A stretch of 64,000 nucleotides of DNA from Argyresthia goedartella (taxonomy: Eukaryota; Arthropoda; Insecta; Lepidoptera; Argyresthiidae), in assembly GCA_949825045.1 (NCBI GenBank), contig OX463822.1, positions 33,358,703-33,422,702 of the forward strand, read 5' to 3'. Shown piece by piece: positions 1 through 10,869 of this stretch (the first letter of the stretch is position 1; each line of letters starts with the position of its first letter). Position numbers and translations under genes: made by a program. Below the pieces are notes generated by a model, which was not told the origin of the DNA, did not search any database, and saw nothing but the letters and a program-made list of their open reading frames with translations.

Positions 1-40
1 CTCTGCCATCCCGTATAGGAAAAGGCGTGACGCTATGCTA
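1..40. repeat. Fragment of short interspersed repeat family D
   Basis: The stretch reads CTGCCATCCCGTATAGG and then AAAGGCGTGACGCTATG. Near-identical text recurs near 17.9, 19.4, 22.1, 40.5, 42.8 and 58.35 kb on both strands, so this is the cut edge of a dispersed repeat. No coding content. Confidence 0.6.
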
Positions 41-880
41 ATGTTAATGTTAATGTTAAAAATATTTTCTAGAAAATGAAACATTTCTAAACTACGTGTA
101 AGATAAGACACTTTAGTTCTAACATTATTAATTCGGTGCACGATTTATTTTAAAATAATTATCTAAAACGATATTAATTTCCAAGCAGGTGGGTATGAAA
201 AAATGGAAAAAATTCTCAGTAATAATCTCATTTTGTGCTTTTCTTAATCTTTTGACGAAGATTGACATTTTGTTTTAAAGTTATCTTTCTTAAGAATATT
301 GAGTTAGGATTAATTATATTTTATGAACAATGCCAAATTGAAACAATAGACTGGTTAAAATTTATTTCATAAATATTTTGATTGCTATAATTATAATAAA
401 TGCTATAACTTTGTCCTTTTATTCATTACAGTCACTCTCTAGAGAGTCTTAATCTTATATACCTTATAAATAAGATAAGATTGTATTTATGCGTGCGTTA
501 TACTAATTACAATTTTTATGTGGCCCCGGGCTATGTCCTAGCAAAAACTGTGTTGCATAGCCCATCCAGGTCTTCCTATCGAGTCATATTCCATGTATAG
601 ATAAACAAAACATACTACAATACTAAATGTGTACTAGATAGACCTAATCTTGACTAACACTTACTTAGTGGCCATTTTTCTACAGAATTATGGTACGGTG
701 GGGTAGGCTGGGATAGAAAGGCCTCATGTGCTCTTGTTATGTATTCCAGTAACATTTCAATCTTCTGGCTAGGCACAGATGTGCCCAACAAAACCAACTG
801 TATCAAAAAATATGTTAAGAATTATCAGGCAAACCTACCCTATACAATTCTACGGAACCTAACAAAGGCCGTATAAAGGA
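41..880. other. AT-rich stretch without recognised features
   Basis: No convincing reading frame, inverted repeat or recognised repeat was seen. It may be intron, intergenic DNA or very old transposon remains. Confidence 0.4.
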
Positions 881-1075
881 TAAACATAAACTTTTACAAG
901 CAGGCAATTGCGTTGCTTCATCCCCCACACTAGGGTATCCTGAGTCATGCGAACCATACACAGCGACATCACACACATATACACATCGAAGACCTGGGGT
1001 TTTTTCTTTGTTCCTAGCCGGGATTCGTGCCCGGGACCTCTTGTTTGAGAGGCTGCTCGCAACACCACAGATGTC
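881..1075 (-). mobile_element. tRNA-derived SINE, family A
   Basis: Read on the minus strand, it has a tRNA-like head with a degenerate box B (CGGGCACGAATCCCGG), then a body containing CACACTAGGGTATCC on the plus strand. The body recurs at 12.0, 14.9, 16.2, 19.0, 21.0, 22.2, 43.1 and 59.7 kb. SINEs of this type are transcribed by RNA polymerase III and copied by a LINE enzyme. The small open frame across it is incidental. Confidence 0.75.
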
Positions 1076-1690
1076 GTCTAGATCCTAGACCCAGTCTCCT
1101 CTAAGGAGTTTACTGAGAAGTTTTATAGCTTGGTGTTAAATTAAATTACAATCTTCAACTCAATCTCGAGCAAGTGCCCATCAAAGCCTCTTTGCTTAGC
1201 AAAATACGTCAAATCATCGTCAAATACTATAGTGGATTCCTTTGCTTTCCTTTGCTGCTGCCTTTCCTAGATAGTTAATTTTTCTGCAAAATTCACCTAA
1301 AAACTAAAAAAAACATATCTTTTCTGGTATGAGGTCGCAAATTTTGTCACTGGGGGCCTGCCCAACGCCACCGTTCAGATAGGTTTTGACTTTTTATTAA
1401 ACTACTTGGCTACCACCCAATCAGTTAACCGCAATATGCCATGTTCAACCAAGTGCTAGGTAAGCTAAACATTTTTTTAACGTCCTTATATCGTGCGTCT
1501 GACGGGCTAGAATTGTACAGCATTATTGGAGCTTAGCTAGAAGGAGGAACAAATCCTCTGGCTCTGCGAACAATAGAATAATACTGATTTGTAGGCGTTA
1601 CTTGTAGGTTTTATTTTCTGTGATTCAGGGACTATAATCGTGTGGCGGTAAGTGTGTTTTTTTATTGAGTTGTAAATTATCTTTTACAGC
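1076..1690. other. No recognised feature
   Basis: AT-rich sequence; nothing supportable seen on either strand. Confidence 0.35.
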
Positions 1691-1900
1691 GGGGCGAATA
1701 ACTAAGGCTCCTTCCTCACCGGGTCGGTACGGTTTCGATTCGGTACCGCCTCTCTGTAACGAATCTGTCTGCACAGATTCGTTACCGAGCGCATGTAATT
1801 AAAGCTTGCGAAGTGTAAAGCTAAGTGAGCTTTCAGACCGCGTCGTTTCGGTGCTGATTCTTTATCTGCAGATTAATGAGGAAGGGGCGCAATGCAGACA
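1691..1900. mobile_element. Candidate small MITE with an internal perfect hairpin
   Basis: Weak inverted ends (CTCCTTCCTCA near 1709 and TGAGGAAGGGGC near 1877) enclose a more GC-rich segment. Inside, 1756-1785 is a perfect hairpin with 13-bp stems (GTAACGAATCTGT) and a 4-base loop. No coding capacity. Family unknown, and the outer limits are uncertain. Confidence 0.4.
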
Positions 1901-2019
1901 TTGCACTGTGTAATTATTTAATCGGTTCTAAAGAGGATGCAACGTCTTTGGTATACCTAACTGTCATTCATCTCTAGACGAAAAAATAAAAAAAAAACTT
2001 TCAAAATGGCCAGTATCTT

Positions 2020-2447
2020 TGTCGCAGTTGGTTGGTTAAATCAGACACTTAACTAACTCTCTAGACCGTTAATTAAATACCGACGTTTGACCAATTCAAT
2101 AGCATTTTGATTTAAATAAAGCATCGTCGAAAACGTTTAATAATCTGTCTTACCGATAGCCGGTGTGTTGGAAAACAAGATGGCGTCACGACAACAGCTG
2201 ATTTGCACAGCTTTATCATTCGTGTTAGGTTGAACATGTAAGAACAACAAAAATACTTAAAACATAAACTTAAGTACACATTTAAAAAAAGTGTATTTCT
2301 TGTTGCCTAGGAACGTTTAGACAACTCGTTAAACGTTTCGTTCACTCACTTGTCTGACGGAATTTCAGTGACTTGGTTAAACGTCGGTATTTAATTAACG
2401 GTCTAGAGAGTTAGTTAAGTGTCTGATTTAACCAACTAACTGCGACA
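2020..2447. mobile_element. MITE family A with about 75-bp terminal inverted repeats
   Basis: The left end (TGTCGCAGTTGGTTGGTTAA, onward to about 2095) is the reverse complement of the right end (from about 2370 to 2447). The arms are nearly identical. There is no transposase, so it is non-autonomous. The interior (2225-2280) carries the module GTTAGGTTGAACATGTAAG, which also sits inside other MITE families of this window. A second, broken copy lies at 12075-14488. No target duplication is obvious. Confidence 0.8.
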
Positions 2448-3430
2448 TCTACATAGAAATGTTCGTACCCTGCCAATGGTAAGGGTCAATTTACGAACTA
2501 AAGGAGACTTCGGTAATGACAACCTGTTTTATTTTTTTATTAAATAAAATGCATACCTAGACTGTCACGCGGACACATTTTGACCGATGCAAAATACCCC
2601 AGTCTGTCACGCGGACACATTTTGACCGATGCGTAAAAGGCGGTAAATAAGGACCGTTATTTAATCAAAGCGTTTGTCTATCTTGCTCAAACTTCCACTA
2701 AACGTTGCCGAAAGAAGGAGAAAGGCATAACATCCTTTGTTTCTACTCTAAAGCAAGCATTAGTGGTTGACCGAGGCAATGAAATATCGCGCCGTCAGTC
2801 ACGTGCCAGCGCTTATTGAGTGGTGGTGTGGTTGTGGTGATTGCTTTCTAGGATTATTGTATGGGGAGGCATGTTATTGTTATTTATTTATGTTCGATAA
2901 CGTATTTAGATGTAAATAAACTACAAACATGCTATATTTTTTCATTTTTCATTTTTTTCTACAATAATTGGAAAAAAAAAAAAAAAAAATAGATTTAAAA
3001 TTAAAATTGAAATATATTGCTAGGCAAAACTGGACTATTCTTTTTTATCCGGTAGCTTATTTAAAAGCCATTCCAACGATATAACTTTCTTAGAGAGCTC
3101 CCATAGAAAAAATAGAGATATCGTCATTTTAATGAAACGGGACGTTAGCGGGCGCAGTTCGCGTGCGACCCCGTGACAGAAGCGGCCATTTTGCATTTTT
3201 TGGTTTGACAGTACAGAGGATAATGTGAACATGCACAGTTATCGATGTGATGATGATGATGAGGTGGGACTCCCGCTGAACCCCAGGCGGGTGATCGGTC
3301 CTCCTTCGTGACTATTTCACCCAATTCCCAGTGTATGGGCACTGGTTACTGTTGGTTCAACAGGTTGATGTGGTTTATTCTCTAAATCTTCAGTCCACAG
3401 AACTGGAGCAATGGGCTTTCACCCTGTCAC
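2448..3430. other. Unannotated stretch with a 29-bp duplication
   Basis: At 2562-2590 and 2604-2632 the same 29 bases (beginning CTGTCACGCGGACAC) occur with a 42-bp period. There is an A/T homopolymer run near 2971-2990. No coding signal found. Confidence 0.4.
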
Positions 3431-3439
3431 GCAAAATAT

Positions 3440-3665
3440 AATAATAATAATAATACCTTGGACACTATTTACACACATTGATCTAGCCCCAAACTAGGAT
3501 TCCCTGTATCTTGGGTACTAGACAACGATACACATACTTATATAGATAAATATTATACTTAGATAGATAAACAACCATGACTAGGGTACAAACATCCGTT
3601 CTCATCAAACAAATATTTGCCCCCACCGGGAATCGAACCCGGGACCATGAAGCCATCACGTATTG
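3440..3665 (-). mobile_element. tRNA-derived SINE, family B
   Basis: On the minus strand the head ends in a box B (GGTTCGATTCCCGG), followed by GGGGCAAATATTTG and a body ending in a short ATT/AAT repeat tail at 3440-3455. The same body is seen at 15.65 kb, 32.3 kb and 59.1 kb. The open frame across it is not a gene. Confidence 0.8.
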
Positions 3666-3779
3666 GAAAATGTGTGACGCTTTTGTTCGTTTGCAAAGTG
3701 ATTCGATTAGGATTAGACTTGATTTTTTAATTTGATTAGATTGATATTTGAATTGAATTGAATTGAATAGACAAAACAG

Positions 3780-4285
3780 GACCATTAAACAGGCAGTCAG
3801 ATAAACTTGTAGCCAAACGGGTGCTTAAATACAACGTGGAATTTGCCCTTAGTTAAAAGTTTATCCCGTCTATCGTTGTCTCTTGGTGGAAACTTGTGTG
3901 ATTAGAGACTACCTTCTTGTTTCTTGGCATCTTCTTTCTTTATGGATCCGACTTGTTGATTGATTCCAGTAGTATGTAAAACTTTTAAAGGGCTGCCGTT
4001 TTACAAAATAATTCATTAGTTCACGTTTAATTTTAACTAGCACGGTAACAGGGTCGACAGAGAAATCTAGAATATATCTAAAGAAACTGCAAAAATACGC
4101 TGCAACGTCACATTCGTTAATAATTTTACGAAATTTAATTACTAAAAAGCTTTAATACTTTTGTCTACGAAACGACATTTAACCTCTCAAATAACATGAT
4201 GTCACGTTTGTGTTTTCCATAGAACTGACGAAGAAAACCTGCGTTTTGACAGTTCTTAAAAAGTATATTTTTTGACTAACCTGTT
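3780..4285. other. No recognised feature
   Basis: AT-rich; no supportable element seen. Confidence 0.3.
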
Positions 4286-4289
4286 CCCA

Positions 4290-5105
4290 TCCGAATTCTA
4301 TGCCAGACAGCACAACCGCCATGTGCACTAACATTTTTGTAGCTTACTTCAAATCATGTGACCTTGTGATCCAGCTTTCCGAATGCTGCAGCTGCAGCTC
4401 CGATCGTGCTGTTTATTTCGTATCCCATGTCGCATTTGGATGTTAATGTGTTCCCCAGGTAACGGAACTTAAAGAGCTGCTTCAGCTCGCCCTAGCCAAG
4501 TTTAATGGTAGCGCCTCGTGACCCTCGATGTCTGAAGACATAGTCTCCGACTTTTTTAATCTAATCTTCAGGCCGAAGCTTCAAGACTTGTCGAAGTGGG
4601 ACATAAGATGTTGCAAACCGCCTGAGGATTCTGTCACGACGCATAGATCGTCCGCAAAGATGATCTCAGTAACCACAGCATGTGAGACTTTAGTGCGGGC
4701 TTTCAGCCTATTGCTGCCATCGGTGCGAAATCGGATACGGACACCTTATGAAGCAGTCTGCAAGACTTCTCGGACTGCAACTGCAAGTACAATACTTATA
4801 ATGAACGCATTGATAACGGGGGAAAACTCTGATTATTCGTCGTTGACAGCAGCGCAGTACTCCATATCGTTCTCCGTGCACCCGATCTTACTAAGTACCA
4901 CCGAGAGGGTTTCTCGAGGCACGCTTTTTAATGCCTTCTCAAGTTTAACAAAACACAGAAACATGTGACGACCCTGCTCTCTGCTTTTCAATCGCGGCTG
5001 ACGCACTGAGAAGGCAGCAATGGTGTCCTCACATGCCCGCAATGTGCGAGGATGTCCACAAATAAGATTAGCTTGATATGCCACATGCGAGCCCACGAAC
5101 ATGTT
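4290..5105 (-). pseudogene. Decayed RTE-like LINE reverse transcriptase
   Basis: Reading the minus strand from 5105 downward gives blocks typical of RTE-clade reverse transcriptases: a KSVPRETL block near 4920, a block with the catalytic FADD near 4655-4680 (EIIFADDLCVV), and a downstream YLGNTLTSKCDMGYEIN block near 4425-4475. Stops and frame changes separate them, so the gene is dead. RTE elements encode an endonuclease and RT; only the RT part is visible here. The plus-strand 146-codon frame on top of it (4528-4968) is a shadow. Clade assignment rests on motif style and is moderately sure. Confidence 0.65.
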
Positions 5106-5694
5106 TAGATTCAGACCAATGAAAGCGGTCGCTCCGTGACCAAAATCAGTGGGACTATGTCATCATCATCATCTATGTCAGACTCTTCGGATAATTAATT
5201 GATAACACACGTTTATTTTAAAGCCACTTCACAAAGCACATGCTGTTTATTTCGTTCTTTCCCATGCGGAAAAAGCTAATTCATATCAAAGTCAACATCA
5301 ACTAATCGTTCTTTGTTATCTTTTGCTCAAGTTGTCTTTCATTCCTTAGACAATTTCAATTAACCCAAGCGAGAACCACACATGCTAATGTCAGTAAACA
5401 CGGATAAATCTGGAGCCGCACTAACGAAATCACCCTGTATTTGCATATCACACTACTAAACCAGTGCAAACACGAAGGTTAATACAAAAGAGCATTATGT
5501 AGAACACTGTTTCTACCTGAGCTACACCTTGTATGTATCCTACCGTATTTATTTCACGGGCGTTAGGGACTAAAGTTGTACTGTAAAGATGTAGGTTAAC
5601 TTGACTCGTATAAAAGTAACTTAAGGCTCGTCTGTCAGTATTATCTTGTATACTGTATCTTGTATGGCCTTTATGTGCAAAAAAATCATGACTG
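5106..5694. other. No recognised feature
   Basis: Intervening sequence between two LINE remnants. A 153-codon minus-strand open frame partly overlaps the LINE at 5.7 kb and shows no protein-like pattern. Confidence 0.3.
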
Positions 5695-6845
5695 ATAGTA
5701 AAAATCATGGCTTCGTTAAAAATATTTGGCATGAAAACGGTTTGGCAAATAATAAACCGTGATACTGGCAAAGTAATACCACGAGACAATGATTTCTGCC
5801 TAAAGATAGGTGATGATGTTGTTAAATGCAACGCTGAGATAGCTCGAGCTTTCAAAACATTCTTCACCAATGTAACCTTACTCACAACAGAACGTCTGAG
5901 TTCAGCCATATGAAACAGAGACTTTGTTAGAAATCAGCACTAGCGTCAATAATGTAGATTTATCATGTAATCATGTATATTCCCATGCAGGAAATTGTCA
6001 AAACGTTTAGATTACTTAACTTAAAAAATACTGAAGGCCATTGGGTTATATCAGTCACTATAGGAGTAAATCGACTACGGCAGGCATTACCATTATATCT
6101 CATATTTTCTCTGCATGGGAGGCCGCACAGGATGCTATCGGCGTTTTTTGCGATCTGTTGAAGGCATTTGATTGTGTTGATCAGTATGCCACTAATAAAA
6201 TTAAATCATTACGGAGTTAAAAATAAAGCGCTGGATCTACTTAGATCTTACTTAACTAATAAAGACGTTAAGATACTTAAGCAATATAATTCAAAAGGCA
6301 GAAATCGATGGCGTTAAATCTGATCGATCAGGTGTAAAAATCGACGATGCAAAAGGTTCCATATTAGAGCCAATTCTTATTCCTGGTATATATTAACGAT
6401 CTGTTTTATGGTGGAGAAATTGACTGACATCGTCTTGTTTGCTGATGAAACTGGTCTTCAAAATTTAAAGATAAAAAGAAGATTTTGATGATGTTAATAA
6501 TGTAAATTGTCTTTAACCTTGAATTGGTTTTCAGTTATTAATTTATTGTTAAATGCTGGTAAAACCAGTGTATCAAATTATTACTTCCAAATGTCAGGCA
6601 AGTTGTGACCAGCTTTGTGTTAGACAGAAACACGTTAGAATTAGTAAATGATTCGAAGTTTCTAGGAATAACCAATGACAGCAAATTGCTGTCGGGACTG
6701 GGGACCCCACGTAGATAAATTAGCTGGTAGATTAAGTTCTGTAACTTATGCTATCAGACAAAACTCGGACGTGGCTACAGATAGTCTAGTCTAAAATAAG
6801 AATGCGCAAGATTAGTTAAATGACAAGACTGCATGGGGTTAATAT
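5695..6845 (+). pseudogene. Internally deleted LINE copy, same family as the 55-58 kb LINE
   Basis: From about 5728 the DNA follows the LINE copy at 56230 onward almost base for base (for example GATTTCTGCCTAAAGATA in both). Two stretches are missing: about 270 bp, joining the equivalents of about 56569 and 56838, and about 450 bp near 6790, joining the equivalents of about 57545 and 57990. Many further indels kill the frame, and the FADD site reads Ala-Asp-Glu here. It ends with the same TGCATGGGGTTAAT as the other copy's stop region. At the site where the 56 kb copy has TAG, this copy has TGG. Confidence 0.85.
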
Positions 6846-6984
6846 AAGTTTCAGTTTCAATTTTTTTATTGAATATAAATAAATAAATTATCTTATTCAA
6901 CGTCAAAATTATACTTACTTATAACTACAAGTAAATTTTTTTTATATAAAAAAGAGACTTCACCGTTTTGGAAGGTGGGCCTCG

Positions 6985-7525
6985 GGGTTAAGAAGAAACG
7001 GCATGAAACTCCCCCATAACGTATTTTTTAACAAGTGACTTTACAACAAGTACTGGTTTCGATCTAAGGAAATTCGCCGGCGAGTGATAGACTTGATCCA
7101 TCGCCCCTCGTCGAATGTCTGTGCGCTGAGATGGTATGGACCATGCAGTTTTGTCATCTAAGCATTCCTTAATACTATAATAGTACTGTCTTATCAGCTC
7201 ATTTTTAACATAGTTTTTGAACCTCTTTTCCGGAAGGATCAATGATTCCTGTGGTATTTTATTGTAGAAGCGAATATAGTGCCCCATGAATGATGTGCCT
7301 ACTTTACTTAGTCTAAATAATGGTAGTGCTAACCTATTTCTATTTCTAGTGTTAATTGTATGACTATCACCTACAGTTTTAAATAAAGCAATTTTTTCTT
7401 ACATGCATCATATTCTCGTATATATATTGACAGGTAACCGTAAGTATATTAATTTCTTTGAATTTTTCTCTTAATGATTCTCTAGCATCTACAAGAGGTA
7501 TAGAAATTTCTGTAACAATCTGCTC
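6985..7525 (-). pseudogene. 3' end of a related LINE ORF2
   Basis: The minus-strand frame ending at 6988 contains FYNKIPQESLILPEKRFKNY and a following DDKTAWS block. These align with the C-terminus of the LINE at 57.9-58.0 kb (YYNKIPLEILKLPFEQFKKH, then NDRTVWG). Upstream on the same strand, other frames continue the homology to about 7525. Thus it is a 5'-truncated relative placed tail to tail with the copy before it and head to head with the one after it. Confidence 0.7.
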
Positions 7526-7527
7526 AA

Positions 7528-9775
7528 AAAACTTAAAAGGTGTCATGAACAGAATGACCTCGCAAAGGCTGGCAATAATTCCAAACGACTCTGGGCAACC
7601 ATAAAAGGGATCACCAACACTTCTACCTCAAAGAACTCGGCGACTGAGTTGCTGGGTTCTACAGACAATCCAAATGCTACCGACAATGTTAATAAATTCT
7701 TCGCTGATGTTGGTAAAAATCTCGCAGATAAAATAAACTCTTTGGGTTCATCACATTTTCCAGTTGATTCAACTCTCCCCACGCGAACCCCCAACACACT
7801 CAAATCATTTGTCCTATTAGAGACTGATATGGGTGAGGTTGGGAGATTGATTTCTGGGTTAAAGAATGTCAGCGCTGTTGGCTGGGATAACATTTCAAAC
7901 CGTGTTTTAAAAGTTTTTAAAGAATTCTTTGTCTCTCCTCTAACTTATATTTTCAATAAGTGTCTGACTCAGGGAATCTTTCCCAAATCCCTTAAGCGAT
8001 CAGTTGTAATCCCTGTACATAAAGCTGGTGGCAGAGACCGTGTCAACAACTACAGGCCTATCTCTATTTTGCCTTCTATATCTAAATTACTGAAGCAAAT
8101 TCTAAACTCTCGACTTACTGACTACCTTGAGAGTAACAGTCTCCTTTCAGATAACCAATTCGGTTTTAGAAATGCGCTATCCACCAGTGACGCAGTTCAT
8201 GAACTCACTGACTACGTGGTTAAGAAACTTGACACTGGACAGAAGGTTTTAGGGATATTCCTTGACCTTGCTAAGGCGTTCGACACGGTCTCTGTTCCCA
8301 TCCTCCTCGGAAAATTGCACAGACTTGGCATCCGTGGGGTCCAATTGAAACTTTTTGAGGAGTATTTGTCTGGTCGTACTCAATCTGTAAAAATAGGGGA
8401 TCACTGTAGCGGCGAACTGCCAATATCTTTCGGGGTTCCTCAGGGCAGCATCTTGGGTCCCACGCTATTTTTAATTTATATCAATGAGCTCTGTGACGTT
8501 AATCTCCCTCAAGGAAAAGTTATAACTTATGCTGATGATACAGCTCTTCTTTTCTCTTTCAATACTTGGGAGGAGACTTATGAGGTTGCCCAGGCTGGCT
8601 TTAATAAAGCTACACTTTGGCTTCATAAAAACATTTTAACTTTGAATGCCGACAAAACAAAGTACATAACTTTCTCCATTAGGAACACTCACTGTACCGA
8701 CGGCCTGATACGTGCACACAACTGCTCACTTCCCACTGGTGGTACCTGCTTATGTGCAGTCCTCAACAAAACCCCCACCATTATATACCTTGGTGTTGTT
8801 CTAGATCAAAATCTAACTTTTGGTCCACATATTCAGCTAGTAGCATCTAGGGTGCGTAAGCTCATCTACATCTTTAGAATACTTCGCCATGTTGCTGATG
8901 CAAGATTGATGAAACAGGTTTATATGGCACTCTGTCAATCTGTGCTCTCCTACTGCATCATCTCGTGGGGTGGTGCACCTAAGACTTCAATACTTCAAAT
9001 AGAGCGTGCCCAGAGAGCTGTTCTTAAGGTCTCTACCTTCCGATCTCGCCTGTTCCCCACTGTCTCTCTCTATAACTCCTGTGACGTTCTTACGGTAAGG
9101 CAGTTGTTTGTATATCGCATTATTCTGAAACAGCACTCATCCATTATCTTTGACCCATGTATTATCCCCAGGCGGCGCAAGGATAGGGTTTTCCTGAATA
9201 CAAATTTAATATTCCGCACATTTTACGCTTCTGCTTCTGCTTCCTCGGTCCCTTTCTGTATAATAGAATTAATAAAATTGTTGACCTTTATGCCCTACAC
9301 ACACATGATCTTAAAAAAACCATATATAAAACCCTGCAAGCACTCAATTATGAGAAAACTAAAGAGTTACTTTTGACAAATAGGTAGCTCTATCATAAAC
9401 AGTCTCATATTTTTATTATGTTGTTATTATTATTATTTTCTCACTCACCCTCTCACACTCACTCATTCATTCCCATACTACACAAGGAAAGGTTCACATA
9501 CTCACTCTTTTCCCCCCCTTAAGTTAGTGAATATTAATTATTATTATGATTATTTTGATCTTTGTATCGTTTATTTTTACGTTTTGATTCTTTTTCTGTG
9601 TCAGCTCTATTAGCAATTATCTTATTTTAGGGAAAAGTGCTGAGCCTGAAATACAGGTTATACCAGCTCAGGTTCAGATGTTTTCCGTATGATTACTCCA
9701 ACTATAGCTAAACACATCTTAAATATTGTAACTGTTCTGTTGTATTTTGTTTGATGAATAAACGATTATTGTTAT
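7528..9775 (+). mobile_element. 5'-truncated LINE with TTATTA-type tail
   Basis: The homologous coding region opens around 7528 in frame with the ORF below but before its first ATG, showing truncation inside ORF2. After the stop at 9376 comes a roughly 400-bp 3' UTR ending in GAATAAACGATTATTG and a TTATTA microsatellite (to about 9785), a common LINE tail. The element differs from the 55-58 kb LINE family in sequence and tail. Confidence 0.75.
7649..9376 (+). CDS. LINE ORF2 fragment, reverse transcriptase (575 codons from first ATG)
   Basis: Reverse transcriptase of a non-LTR retrotransposon, which would copy element RNA at a nicked chromosomal target. Recognisable RT blocks, in order (residue numbers approximate): NNYRPISILPSISK (about 132), FGFRNALSTSD (170), FLDLAKAFDTV (203), GVPQGSILGP (262), the catalytic YADDTALLF (292) and LNADKTKYITF (332), then a thumb region with YLGVVLDQ (about 379). 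Both catalytic aspartates of YADD are present and the frame is unbroken, so this copy is younger than its neighbours. The endonuclease is missing through 5' truncation, and the frame is open upstream of this ATG to about 7528, so the ATG is not the native start. Style suggests the Jockey/CR1 superfamily; the exact clade is not decided. Confidence 0.85.
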   Translation: MLGSTDNPNATDNVNKFFADVGKNLADKINSLGSSHFPVDSTLPTRTPNTLKSFVLLETDMGEVGRLISGLKNVSAVGWDNISNRVLKVFKEFFVSPLTYIFNKCLTQGIFPKSLKRSVVIPVHKAGGRDRVNNYRPISILPSISKLLKQILNSRLTDYLESNSLLSDNQFGFRNALSTSDAVHELTDYVVKKLDTGQKVLGIFLDLAKAFDTVSVPILLGKLHRLGIRGVQLKLFEEYLSGRTQSVKIGDHCSGELPISFGVPQGSILGPTLFLIYINELCDVNLPQGKVITYADDTALLFSFNTWEETYEVAQAGFNKATLWLHKNILTLNADKTKYITFSIRNTHCTDGLIRAHNCSLPTGGTCLCAVLNKTPTIIYLGVVLDQNLTFGPHIQLVASRVRKLIYIFRILRHVADARLMKQVYMALCQSVLSYCIISWGGAPKTSILQIERAQRAVLKVSTFRSRLFPTVSLYNSCDVLTVRQLFVYRIILKQHSSIIFDPCIIPRRRKDRVFLNTNLIFRTFYASASASSVPFCIIELIKLLTFMPYTHMILKKPYIKPCKHSIMRKLKSYF

Positions 9776-9784
9776 TATTATTAT

Positions 9785-9990
9785 CTGATTTGTCTGACCG
9801 CAAAAGCGGCTGAGCTAAGTCTTCGTGCGAGATTAGTTATATGAGGACCCCATTGAAGTTTCGAATCTATAGTGATTCCGAGAAAGATTGTGTCCTCAAC
9901 GAGGTCCAATCTTTCAGATCCTATTCTTACACAGCTTTCAACCTGTCGTACATTAGGCAAACAAAATTTAATACGGAAATCGCTGCTATA
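9785..9990 (-). pseudogene. LINE ORF2 fragment (post-RT region)
   Basis: The minus strand encodes FLGITIDSKLQWGPH and a following LSSAAFAVRQ block. The first block matches the intact copy at 57420-57520 exactly over its length, and the preceding LPNVRQVE also matches (PPNVRQVE). It is an isolated fragment of about 200 bp. Confidence 0.75.
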
Positions 9991-10024
9991 TTTTTACTAG
10001 TTAAACACAACCAATTTTAAAAGA

Positions 10025-10275
10025 GATCTAAAAATCAATCTGTGGGAGTTTCTACGCCCTTCTACTCCCACAGTGGTCCAATGTAGAGAAGAGGCAAAAT
10101 ATGACGTTGAATGGGTCCATTACCGCAATTACTCGCGAGGCATCCCGATTTTGACCTTATGGCCATGGTAATCAAATTCAAAACCTATAACGGGAAATAG
10201 TATTTCCCGGAGGTGTCTCCTTACAGTATATGTAAAGAAAGTTCTACAGTGATAAAGAAATTTTGATTTTGAATT
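10025..10275 (+). mobile_element. LINE 3' UTR fragment with conserved hairpin, interrupted
   Basis: CTAAAAATCAATCTGTGGGAG, a TTTCTACGCCCTTCT loop and CTCCCACAG match the 3' UTR at 58145-58260. The second part (GTATATGTAAAG near 10228) resumes after about 100 unrelated bases, so an insertion or rearrangement split it. Confidence 0.7.
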
Positions 10276-10469
10276 TGCAACTCGATTCGTGGTTGTTGAA
10301 ATTTTGGACATAACCATATTGAAATAAAGTTCATAACTAGAATATCATGACGATTACGCTCAACTTTAGATATCCAATATTTGGCGTTGGAGAATATTTT
10401 TTTAGGCAATTATGGTAAAAATTAAGTTTATTGGTAAGCATTAGTACTTTATGTGACTGCTACTTAATG

Positions 10470-10866
10470 GAGGGAATTAATACTCGAGAGTGGGTTTAAT
10501 AATATCACTCGAGAGTTTTAATGCCTAATTATGTACAGTTACATACACTAGTTTATCTACAAACATATCATAAGCTCTCTTTGATGTGTTCGACCGGCAT
10601 TGTGGCATTGAACATTGCTCTGCAGTTGTTTAGCTTGTTCTGTAGTACCAACTTCACAGACAAACTAGGGGCGGCACGCAGGCGGGTGTCGGCGTTCGAA
10701 ATTTGAATGTCATAATTTGACAAATTTCGGTACATTATGGTCATAATGATCAATATTCGGATAAGAAATGAGTTTTTACCAAGAAGTTTATCATTATGCT
10801 GGTCGTAACGTCTGGTTTTTGGACGCAGTTAAGAGGGTTTATGATACGTGTGTAGATACAATAATT
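10470..10866 (+). mobile_element. Repeat family B, copy 1
   Basis: It starts in the inverted motif ACTCGAGAGT, which is repeated and flanks TTTAATAATATC. It continues through TAATGCCTAATTATGTACAG and ends with ATGATACGTGTGTAGAT. The same text, reverse-complemented, is found at 13525-14035, and a partial copy lies at 41135-41340. Non-coding, probably a non-autonomous DNA element. The open frames across it are shadows. Confidence 0.65.
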
Positions 10867-10869
10867 TAG

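Noticed and set aside
4528..4968. 146-codon plus-strand protein
   Set aside because: Opposite a decayed RTE reverse transcriptase whose FADD block reads on the minus strand.
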